This document shows, piece after piece, positions 56,173 through 63,236 of a DNA stretch of 64,000 bases. Each line of letters opens with the position of its first letter. Positions within the stretch are counted from its first letter, which is position 1. The stretch is from Chloroflexota bacterium (GTDB taxonomy: Bacteria; Chloroflexota; UBA11872): the NCBI GenBank assembly GCA_022824495.1, contig JAJDZU010000003.1:62001-126000 (forward strand), in the 5' to 3' direction. Below the pieces are notes generated by a model that worked only from the letters and a program-made list of their open reading frames with translations, searched no databases and had not been told where the DNA came from. Both the position numbers and the translations under genes were made by a program.

Positions 56173-56934
56173 CTACCAGAACGGTGCGCCGGCGAACTCC
56201 GGCGTCAGTTGAATCAGCCCGAGTCCGGCCAGCAGGACTGTCACCTCCGCAACCTCGTTGGTCGCGCCATACGTGTCGCCCGTCATACCGCCGAGCAGTC
56301 GTCGAAACCAGAGTCCGAGCCCCAGGGCAACCCCCGTCGCGATCGCCAGCAACACCAGACCGGCGAATCCGAGCATCAGCCCGGCGGCAACAGCGGCCGT
56401 CACCAGCGCGAAGGCGGGCTGACGCCAGTTGGCGCCAGCCTGAAACGCCGTGCCGAGTCCCTGCGCTCGTGCGTATGGGAAAACAGACATCGCGGCGACC
56501 ATGGCAAACCGCGACAGGCAGGGAAAGAGAACCAGCAGGCCGATCCGTGCGGATTCCGGAATGCCGACTAGCAGCGTCCACTTCAGCAACAGCAGGCTCA
56601 CGCCGCCCACCACGGCAAACGCTCCCACGTGCGAGTCGCGCAGGATGGCAAGCCGCGACTCGCGGTCGCGCCCGCCCAGCAGCCCGTCGCACGAATCCAG
56701 GAACCCCTCGGTGTGCAAAGCGCGGGTCAACACCAGCAGCGTTGCAACCAGCAGCGCGCCAACCACCGGCAGCGGCAGGACCTGGCGAGCAGCAACGTCA
56801 AGCCCGGCAAGTAACCCGCCAATGCCGAGACCGACCAGCGGGAAAAAGGCCCTTGCGGGAGCCATTGGCCCGGCCTGGGCGGGCGCCACCGGCACGATCG
56901 TCAGGAAACTGATGGCCAGACGAAGGCTCTTCAC
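56173..56934 (-). CDS. cobS: Adenosylcobinamide-GDP ribazoletransferase (cobalamin synthase, CobS)
   Basis: Joins adenosylcobinamide-GDP and alpha-ribazole (phosphate) at the membrane. 253 residues, polytopic. The start FLTIVPV and AFFPLVGLGIGG, then ALHTEGFLDSCDGLLGG with the conserved acidic pair, RDSHVGAFAVV, and a C-terminal GGMTGDTYGATNEVAE are all CobS landmarks. The ATG overlaps the cobT stop by 4 bases. Confidence 0.94.
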   Translation of the reverse strand: MKSLRLAISFLTIVPVAPAQAGPMAPARAFFPLVGLGIGGLLAGLDVAARQVLPLPVVGALLVATLLVLTRALHTEGFLDSCDGLLGGRDRESRLAILRDSHVGAFAVVGGVSLLLLKWTLLVGIPESARIGLLVLFPCLSRFAMVAAMSVFPYARAQGLGTAFQAGANWRQPAFALVTAAVAAGLMLGFAGLVLLAIATGVALGLGLWFRRLLGGMTGDTYGATNEVAEVTVLLAGLGLIQLTPEFAGAPFW

Positions 56935-58268
56935 TCCGATGGCTCTGCGGAATCCGCCGGCGCCCGGTCCGAAACGCCTGCTTCATCGAAGCTGGCCATG
57001 TCGCACAGGCAGGCCGCGGCGACCTCAACCAGCCCCGTCGCCAGCAGCGCCCCCGTCCCCTCGCCCAGCCGCATCTCCAGGTCCAGCAAGGGCTGCAAGC
57101 CCAGGTGTCTCAGCGCGACTTGGTGTCCCGGCTCGGCCGAGAGGTGGCCTGCAATCGCGTAGTCCAGGACCGTAGGACAAAGACTGTGCGCGATCAGCGC
57201 CGCGGCGCCGGACACGAATCCGTCCAGAACCACGGCACGCCGAGCCAGCGCCCCGCCCAAAACCACTCCCGCCAGCACTCCGATCTCGAACCCGCCAACC
57301 GTGCGCAATACGTCCACCCCGCAGTCCGGATCCGGCCGATTCACGTCCAGCGCACGTTCCACGCAAGCAATCTTGTGTTCCAACTCCGCGTCGGTACGAC
57401 CTGTCCCCCGACCCGTGGTCTCACGCGGCGACGCACCGGTCAGCGCGGCCGTGATCGCGCTGGCGGCCGTGGTATTTCCGATCCCCATGTCGCCCGTCGC
57501 AATCACCTGAGCTCCCCGCTCGGCGGCGGCCCCCGCCAGCTCGATTCCGGCCTCCAGGCAAGCCTCCGCCTGGGCTCGATTCATCGCCGGTCCCCGCGTC
57601 ATGTCCTTGGTGCCCCGCCCGGGCGCCACAACCCGCAGCTCGGGGTGTGCCGGCAGGGAGCCCGCTGCTACATCGTCCCTCAGCCTCGAAGACGCAGCCG
57701 CTCTTGCTCCCTCTCCTGGGACCTTTGCAAGACGCCCCGCGCCCACAGAAGCGGGGCCCCTCTTGCTCCCTCTCCCTGTGGGAGAGGGTTGGGGTGAGGG
57801 TCTTCCGGGCATCCAACCCCGGGTTACGCAAAGGTCTCTCTCTCCGGCTGGAGAGGGTTGGGGTGCGGGGTCTTCCGGGCACCCTGACCCAGGTTTTGCA
57901 GAGGCCTCCGGCAGCGGCGTCGCCACCCCCGCATCCACAATCACCAGCTCAACGCCGCCGGCTCGCGCCATCACGCTGATCGCCGCGCCGCCCCCTAGGA
58001 AATTCATCACCATCTGCGCCGTAACCGCCTGCGGATATCCGGTCACACCCTGCGCCACCACCCCGTGATCGGCGGCCGCCACGATCAGCGTGGTGCTTCG
58101 AGCAATCGGCCGCGCGGTTCCGAATATGCCGGCCAGCTGAATCGAGACATCTTCCAGCCGGCCCAAACTGCCCGGCGGTTTCGTCAGCCGCTGCTGACGC
58201 TGCATCGCCGCTTGCTTCGCCCGGGCATCGGCCGGCCGGATGCTGGCGACGACCTCGTCGAGCGTCAC
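56931..58268 (-). CDS. cobT: Nicotinate-nucleotide:DMB phosphoribosyltransferase (CobT) with an in-frame repeat insertion
   Basis: Makes alpha-ribazole phosphate from nicotinate mononucleotide and a lower-ligand base. 445 residues against about 350 for the family. The N-terminal part (KPPGSLGRLED, AADHGVVAQGVTGYP) and C-terminal part (TRGPAM, GIGNTTAASA, FEIGVLAGV, LGEGTGALLA with the catalytic Glu) are normal. Residues about 121-206, between VDAGVATPLP and AHPELRVV, are an extra Pro/Gly/Arg-rich segment encoded by dispersed GC-rich repeats. In other CobTs only a short loop stands here (VNADLP to KI.GT.NM), so the insertion lies in a surface loop near the active-site side. Whether the protein stays active is not known, but the frame is kept. 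Confidence 0.9.
   Translation of the reverse strand: MTLDEVVASIRPADARAKQAAMQRQQRLTKPPGSLGRLEDVSIQLAGIFGTARPIARSTTLIVAAADHGVVAQGVTGYPQAVTAQMVMNFLGGGAAISVMARAGGVELVIVDAGVATPLPEASAKPGSGCPEDPAPQPSPAGERDLCVTRGWMPGRPSPQPSPTGRGSKRGPASVGAGRLAKVPGEGARAAASSRLRDDVAAGSLPAHPELRVVAPGRGTKDMTRGPAMNRAQAEACLEAGIELAGAAAERGAQVIATGDMGIGNTTAASAITAALTGASPRETTGRGTGRTDAELEHKIACVERALDVNRPDPDCGVDVLRTVGGFEIGVLAGVVLGGALARRAVVLDGFVSGAAALIAHSLCPTVLDYAIAGHLSAEPGHQVALRHLGLQPLLDLEMRLGEGTGALLATGLVEVAAACLCDMASFDEAGVSDRAPADSAEPSE
57651..57908. repeat. GC-rich repeat cluster inserted in frame within cobT
   Basis: About 258 bases inside cobT. Two units share gagagggttggggtg followed by tcttccgggca, at about 57782 and 57851 (period about 69-70), with palindromic ccctctccctgtgggagagg at 57768-57787. 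An upstream block carries acctttgcaagac, also seen at 9.72 kb. The insert length is a multiple of three and it is free of stops in the cobT frame. Confidence 0.75.
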
Positions 58269-58270
58269 CT

Positions 58271-58846
58271 CTAAAACTCAATCCCCCGTTGCGCCCGGAT
58301 GCCCTGTTCGCGGTACGGATGCTTGATCATCTTCATTTCCGTCACCAGGTCCGCGCAGTCGATCAGTTCCTCCGGCGCATAGCGTCCGGTGATAATCACG
58401 TGCAGCGGCGCCGGCCGTGCCTTGAGCGTTTCCACCACCTCATCGACCGCCACCCAGCCGTAGTGCATGGCATAGGTGAACTCATCCAGCACGATGATGT
58501 CTTCCTCACCCTTCAGAATCGCGTCCTTGCACCGCCCCCACTGCTCCACCGCCAGCGCCGCCGTTCGATCCATGTCCTTGGACAGCCATGTAAACCCGTC
58601 CCCCAGCGCCTCGATGGGAATCTCCAGCCGCATCGCCGCCCGCTGCTCGCCGAATGTTGCGCCGGTGTGCTTGATGAACTGGAACATCCGGATCTTGAAG
58701 TCGCGGCCCCACGCCCGAAAGATCACCCCCAGCGCCGCCGTCGTTTTCCCCTTGCCCTCCCCGGTGTTGACGATCACAAGCCCATGCCGGCCGCGCCGGC
58801 GCTTGAGGACGTCGGCGGGTCTGGCCTGCGGGTCTCGAACGCTCAC
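58271..58846 (-). CDS. cobO: Cob(I)yrinic acid a,c-diamide adenosyltransferase (CobO/BtuR/CobA type)
   Basis: Adds the 5'-deoxyadenosyl ligand from ATP to the corrinoid cobalt. 191 residues. P-loop variant GEGKGKTT (29-36), FRAWGRDFKIRMFQFIKH, the Walker B-like IIVLDEFTYAMHYGW, VIITGRYAPEELID and the closing EMKMIKHPYREQGIRAQRGIEF are diagnostic. Two-base gap to cobT and three-base gap from btuD. Confidence 0.95.
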   Translation of the reverse strand: MSVRDPQARPADVLKRRRGRHGLVIVNTGEGKGKTTAALGVIFRAWGRDFKIRMFQFIKHTGATFGEQRAAMRLEIPIEALGDGFTWLSKDMDRTAALAVEQWGRCKDAILKGEEDIIVLDEFTYAMHYGWVAVDEVVETLKARPAPLHVIITGRYAPEELIDCADLVTEMKMIKHPYREQGIRAQRGIEF

Positions 58847-58849
58847 GCC

Positions 58850-59758
58850 CTAGCCGCTCCGCCGTCTGGTTTCGACGGGCTCTCCGGGCACGTGTCGGTC
58901 GGCTCCGTGCCCATTCCTTCCGTTGACGCTCACCGGCGGCGCGTACGCCCGACCGTTGTCGGCGGGCTCGATCAGGCTTATGGCCAGTGATCCGGTCGCT
59001 GGATCGCGGTACACCGCCGACTTCACGCCAAAGGCCGACTCGATGATGTCCGGAACCAGCACACCTTCCGGTGTCCCTTCCGCCAGCACGCGGCCGCCGC
59101 TCAGCAACACCAACCGGTCGCAATACCGCGCGGCCATTCCCAGGTCGTGAATGGCCGCCACCGCCGTCAGTCCCTCGTCCACCAGCCGCCGAACCAGGTC
59201 CAGCACCCGCAGCTTGTGCAGCACGTCCAGGTTGGCCGTCGGCTCGTCCAGCAGCAAAACGCGCGGCTGCTGCGCCAGGGCGCGCGAGACGAACACTCGC
59301 TGACGCTCGCCTCCGGACAGCGTGTCCAGCGTTCGCTCGGCAAACGCCTCCGTCTCTGTCAGCTCCATGGCCTCGCGCGCAATCGCCTCGTCGGCTGCGC
59401 CTTCAATCTCAAACCGCCCCAGGTGCGGATACCGCCCCATCAGCACCAGTTCACGCGCGGTGAAGCCGTGCGTGGCGGGCGCGACTTGCGGAACCAGGGC
59501 CATCCGCGCCGCGACCTCCTTGGCTGGCATGGAATCCAGTGCCTCGCCTTCCAGCCAGACCGCGCCCTCCTGCGGCCGCAGCACGCCCGCGATGGCGCGG
59601 AGAAGCGTCGACTTCCCCGCGCCATTCGGGCCGATCAGACCGACCAGTTGACCCTGGTCCGCGTGCAGCCGCACGCGCTCGAGCAGCGCCTTCGCCTCGA
59701 CCCGGAAGCCGAGTTCGTCCGCCCGGATAGACGCTGCTCGTTCGGTCTGCATCGTCAA
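58850..59758 (-). CDS. btuD: Cobalamin ABC transporter ATPase (BtuD)
   Basis: 302-residue ATPase energising corrinoid import. Walker A GPNGAGKST (43-51), Q-loop PQVAPATHGF, signature LSGGERQR (147-154), Walker B VLLLDEP (167-173) and the switch His in AIHDLG. FepC/BtuD-type spacing. The last 50 residues, after the family core, are a low-complexity charged tail (VNGRNGHGADRHV). Directly abuts btuF with no spacer. Confidence 0.92.
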   Translation of the reverse strand: MTMQTERAASIRADELGFRVEAKALLERVRLHADQGQLVGLIGPNGAGKSTLLRAIAGVLRPQEGAVWLEGEALDSMPAKEVAARMALVPQVAPATHGFTARELVLMGRYPHLGRFEIEGAADEAIAREAMELTETEAFAERTLDTLSGGERQRVFVSRALAQQPRVLLLDEPTANLDVLHKLRVLDLVRRLVDEGLTAVAAIHDLGMAARYCDRLVLLSGGRVLAEGTPEGVLVPDIIESAFGVKSAVYRDPATGSLAISLIEPADNGRAYAPPVSVNGRNGHGADRHVPGEPVETRRRSG

Positions 59759-61045
59759 CTACCCCGCCAGGCTGAAGGCCGGGCTCTCGGAGTCGCCCAG
59801 CTCATCCGGCCACAAAATGCGAGCCAGGTCTTCGGCTCCACGGATGTTCCAGTAGGACAGCGTGGTGAAGTGCTTGCCTTCGACCAGGTAAATGGCCTCA
59901 TTCTTGACGGCCGGCAGCTCAGCCAGCGCCTCATTGTCCAGCAGGCTCTGCTTGAACTCCGCGGCGCCGAACTCCAGCGGCTGCGCGATCACGATGACCT
60001 CGGGGTTCATCGCAATCACGCCTTCCAGGCTGGTCGTCTGGTTCCCCTCGATTCCCGCTTCCGCCGCCACGTTCAGGCCGCCGGCCGCGGAAATCACGCC
60101 GCCTTCCGTCGAGTCCTTGCCCGCCGTCCAGATCTTGTCGCCGTACTGCGTCAGGGCCAGCACGCGCGGCCGCGTTTCAACCTCACCGGTCACTGCGATC
60201 AGGGCCTCGTACCGCTCGCGAACCTCCGCCGCGAACGCAACCGCCCGCTCCTCTTCTCCGTAGATGTATCCCATCAGCAGGATGTTGTTGATCCGGGCCT
60301 CGGGTCCCTGAGTGAGCTCGGTCTGGATCACCGGAATCCCGGCATTCGCCAGCGCCGCGACTCCGTCCGCCGAAAAGAACGGGCTCGTCACGATGATGTC
60401 CGGCTCCTGCGCAATGATCGTCTCTGGATCGCGGGAGATCTCGGTCTTGTCCCGCAGCAGGTCGACCACGTTCGAGTACGTCGCATCCTTCGACGAGCCG
60501 CCAACCGCGACCAGGCGCTCAAGCGGAACGATAGCCAGCGTCATCTCGTCGTGCCCCACCGATGCCGTGATGATGCTCAGCGGCTTCGCCGGAATGCTCA
60601 CCACCCCGTTCAGCCCCTCCACCTCGCGCGGCCAGCCGAAATTGGATGGATCCACGATCCCGCGCACACCCTGGAACGCCTCCGCAAACGCCGGTGCCGC
60701 TGGCGTCGCTTCCTCTGTCGGAGCCGGCTTCGGCGTGGCTTCGGGAGTGGCGGTTGCCGTAGGCGTGGGCTCCTGGGTCGGCGTTGGCTCGGCGGTCGCT
60801 GCTGCGGTTGGCGCGGCCGTCGGCGTCGGGGCCGTCGTGGCTTCTGCCGTGGGACTCGCCGCGGCGGTCGGCGCGGGCGTCGCCTCGGCTTGCACGACCT
60901 GCGCCGTCGCAACCGGCGGAGGCGCCGCGGTCGCTGCCGGCGCTGGGGCCTCGGCTTCCGGCCCGCAGGCCATCAAGGCCAGCACAAAGGCAATGGCCAC
61001 AAGTGGCCGCACGACAAAGCTACGTAGTCGCTGCATTGAAACCAT
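59759..61045 (-). CDS. btuF: Corrinoid-binding lipoprotein (BtuF-like) with long Pro/Thr/Ala linker
   Basis: Periplasmic/extracellular binding protein of the FecCD-type transporter. The start at ATG 61045 is favoured by AAAGGA just upstream; ATG 61036 is also possible, and an upstream GTG overlaps btuC. The signal is RPLVAIAFVLALMAC with lipobox LMAC. About 90 residues of repetitive Ala/Pro/Thr/Glu follow (TPTQEPTPTATATPEATPK), then the class III binding domain: RLVAVGGSSKDAT, EPDIIVTSPFF, GIPVIQTEL, a long helix, and YGDKIWTAGKDS. Corrinoid rather than siderophore is inferred from operon and riboswitch. Confidence 0.88.
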   Translation of the reverse strand: MVSMQRLRSFVVRPLVAIAFVLALMACGPEAEAPAPAATAAPPPVATAQVVQAEATPAPTAAASPTAEATTAPTPTAAPTAAATAEPTPTQEPTPTATATPEATPKPAPTEEATPAAPAFAEAFQGVRGIVDPSNFGWPREVEGLNGVVSIPAKPLSIITASVGHDEMTLAIVPLERLVAVGGSSKDATYSNVVDLLRDKTEISRDPETIIAQEPDIIVTSPFFSADGVAALANAGIPVIQTELTQGPEARINNILLMGYIYGEEERAVAFAAEVRERYEALIAVTGEVETRPRVLALTQYGDKIWTAGKDSTEGGVISAAGGLNVAAEAGIEGNQTTSLEGVIAMNPEVIVIAQPLEFGAAEFKQSLLDNEALAELPAVKNEAIYLVEGKHFTTLSYWNIRGAEDLARILWPDELGDSESPAFSLAG

Positions 61046-61068
61046 GAGTCCTTTCAATTGGCCGCGCC

Positions 61069-62148
61069 TCACAGCGCATGGGCCTGACGCTTATTCCGAA
61101 TCAGCAACAGAACGAAAAACGGCGCCCCCACGAATGCCGTCAGAACGCCCACCCGAAACTCCGCCGGCTGGATGATCGTCCGCGCAAACGTGTCCGCCGC
61201 GACCACAAACACCGCCCCGGCAATCGCGCTCAGCGGAATCAACACCCGGTGATCCGGACCCAGCACCAGCCGCAAAATGTGCGGCGTCACCAGCCCCACA
61301 AAGGCGATCGTCCCGCTCACCGCCACCGCCGCCCCGGTTGCCAGGGCTGCCGCCGCCAGCAGCACCACCCGCGTCACCCCCACGCGCACCCCCAGCGCCT
61401 GCGCCTCGTCGTCGCCCAGCATCAGCAGGTTCAGGTCGCGGGCCCTCAACAGGATCACGACTGTGGCCCCCACGATCAGCGGCGCCGAGATATGCACGTG
61501 CTCCCAGGCCCGCGAGTCCAGCCCGCCAGCCAGCCAGAACAGGATCTCGCGCAGCGCTTCGTTATCGGGCAGCAGGATGATGATTGCGGAGATCACCGCC
61601 CCCAGGAACGCGTTCACCGCCACCCCCGCCAGCAGCAGCGTCGCCATCGAAAAGTGCCCGCCCACCGCCGCGATCCCGTAGACCAGGAACGTCGCCGCCA
61701 CCGCGCCCACGAAGGCAAACGACGGCAGCGCCAGGAAAAATAGCCCGGTCAGCCCCGTGGCAATCGAGATCACCGCGCCCAGCGCCCCGCCCGCCGAGAC
61801 CCCGATAATCCCGGGATCCGCCATCGGGTTACGGAACAGCCCCTGCATCGTCGCCCCGGCCACCGCCAGCGCCATGCCAACGAACGCGCCCACCAGGATC
61901 CGCGGCAACCGGATCTGCTCGATCACCAGCTGCTCCGTGCGCCCCACCTCCGCAACGTCCAGGCCCACGAACGACAGCACGATCGCCGCCACGTGCTCCA
62001 CTGGGATATCAACCGGCCCAAGACTCAGCGAGATCAGCGACGTGAGCAGAACCAGCCCGCCCAGCAAAACGCCGCCCACCGCAAGGCGCGCGGAAACGCC
62101 GGACTGTCGGAACGAACGCACCGATAGTGGTCGAGCGGCCTCTCGCAA
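61069..62148 (-). CDS. btuC: Corrinoid ABC transporter permease (BtuC, FecCD family)
   Basis: 359-residue permease with about ten helices. Landmarks of FecCD permeases: LPRILVGAFVGMALAVAG, MQGLFRNPMADPGIIGVSAGGALGAV, FWLAGGLDSRAWEHV, ALGVRVGV, GTIAFVGLVTPHILR and the closing ELRVGVLTAFVGAPFF-like segment (here EFRVGVLTAF). First gene after the cobalamin riboswitch, about 75 bases downstream of it. The N-terminal 30 residues are hydrophilic. Confidence 0.93.
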   Translation of the reverse strand: MREAARPLSVRSFRQSGVSARLAVGGVLLGGLVLLTSLISLSLGPVDIPVEHVAAIVLSFVGLDVAEVGRTEQLVIEQIRLPRILVGAFVGMALAVAGATMQGLFRNPMADPGIIGVSAGGALGAVISIATGLTGLFFLALPSFAFVGAVAATFLVYGIAAVGGHFSMATLLLAGVAVNAFLGAVISAIIILLPDNEALREILFWLAGGLDSRAWEHVHISAPLIVGATVVILLRARDLNLLMLGDDEAQALGVRVGVTRVVLLAAAALATGAAVAVSGTIAFVGLVTPHILRLVLGPDHRVLIPLSAIAGAVFVVAADTFARTIIQPAEFRVGVLTAFVGAPFFVLLLIRNKRQAHAL

Positions 62149-62224
62149 GTCCTGCCTCCAGCGATTCTCCGCTGAAGGTCAAGGCTTCCATCGGCCAGGC
62201 CCTAAGACCTGACTCCGAGGAACC

Positions 62225-62411
62225 CTCTCTTAAAGCGGAGAGCGGTCACCTCTCGTTCAGGCAGGTCTCCTGGCTTACGGGCGTAGGTTTGTCGCCGGCC
62301 CCTTCCCGTCGATTCCTCGACAGTGGGCTCCGGCCCCGAAATCCCGCTTACAGTGGCGCTACCGCGGCGGACTCTCACCGCCTTCCCTATTCTCCCTGGG
62401 ACGGGCACCTG
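62225..62411 (-). promoter_or_regulatory. Cobalamin riboswitch controlling the btuC operon
   Basis: On the minus strand, in order: aggtgcccgtcccaggga, gggaatagggaaggcggtga-type core (agggaaggcggtgagagtcc), ccgcggtagcgccactgtaa with the conserved CACTGTAAGCG, a variable arm, ggaaggggccggcg, and the B12 box agccaggagacctgcc (complement at 62260-62275). The element lies about 75 bases before the btuC ATG, so corrinoid excess should switch off the eight-gene operon. Confidence 0.95.
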
Positions 62412-62681
62412 AACGAACGATGCGTAACTAAATTCAATCGGACGGAAGTGTTCCCCCACCCCCGCCCCCTGTCAAGCCCCACGCCCCCGTCTTCTCTTGT
62501 CATCCCGACGGTACCCCGAGGGATCTCGACTTCTCTTCTCCCCTCCGCCTCTGAATCCTCATTTCTTGCGTAGGGGCGCGGTCTCTGACCCGCCCGTCTT
62601 CTCTTTTCTTCTCCCCTCCATCTCCCCTCTTCACCCTCTCCAGGGGGAGAGGCAGCCTCCGGTGTACCCACCGGAGTGCGG

Positions 62682-62992
62682 TGAGGGGTCCCCCTCCCTT
62701 CCGCCATCCCGGCGTCCCCGGCCGGGACCCAGCACCCTGTTCAATCTCAGTGCACCCAAGCCACCCCTGGCAACCAACCCTCACCAAATGCTCCCAGCCT
62801 CCTACTCCCCCTCTCACCGCTTACTCCTCTACGCTCACTCCTACCTGCTGGATGAGGGGTCTCCCTCCCCTCCGCCATCCCGGCGTCCCCGGCCGGGACC
62901 CAGCGGCAACCAACTACGCCCAGCGCACCCGAGCCATCCCTGGCAACCCAGCCTGACCAAGAGCTCCCAGCCTCCTACTCCCCCTCTCGCCT
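62682..62992. repeat. Two direct repeats of about 140 bp, period about 171 bp
   Basis: Units at 62682-62820 and 62853-62992 share tccgccatcccggcgtcccc, ggccgggacccagc, ccctggcaacc and ctcccagcctcctactcccc in the same order. A third partial match (ccacccctggaaaccctgcctgac) is at 63027-63050. Confidence 0.7.
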
Positions 62993-63052
62993 CTCCCTCA
63001 TCTCACCCCACTCCTTCCCCACCCCGCCACCCCTGGAAACCCTGCCTGACAT

Positions 63053-63168
63053 GGCAGAAGACATGAAGATTCCCTAATATCACCCCTTCAAGCACCGGGA
63101 CGGCACCCCCTCCCGACTGCATGAATCGTCGAGGGCGGCGACGAAAGGGCGGGTCATGTCGGTCACGT
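63053..63168 (-). repeat. Dispersed repeat, copy B, with a conserved micro-ORF
   Basis: Inverted relative to copy A at 9384-9500 and about 54 kb away. On the minus strand the ATG at 63122 opens MQSG, then PVLEG, ILGNLH, CHV as in copy A, with different residues between these blocks. The frame continues to 63003 here. It lies just upstream of the nuclease-like gene but reads the other way. Confidence 0.7.
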
Positions 63169-63236
63169 TTGCGGACCTGCTCGACCAATTACAAACCCAG
63201 TCACGCCCCTAGCCAGCAAGAGTCCTTTCAAGCTCG

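Larger units (their letters stand above)
62412..63236. other. Repeat-rich, C-rich intergenic region
   Basis: About 820 bases with no gene. It contains the btu promoter side, pyrimidine-rich tracts, a hairpin-forming ctctccagggggagag near 62636 with ctccggtgtacccaccggag next to it, two diverged direct repeats (62682-62820 and 62853-62992), and dispersed repeat copy B (63053-63168). Long ORFs here are composition artefacts. Confidence 0.6.

Noticed and set aside
55529..56692. Long minus-strand open frame extending cobU upstream by nearly 390 codons
   Set aside because: The extension overlaps cobC and cobS in another frame, is Arg/Gly-rich without motifs, and a GTG overlapping the cobC stop gives a normal-length CobU.
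62682..62992. CRISPR array
   Set aside because: The repeats are too long, too few and diverged, with no regular spacers and no cas genes in the window.
62412..63060. Long proline/serine-rich ORFs in the repeat region
   Set aside because: They arise from C-rich repeats on several frames at once and have no start context or conserved segment.
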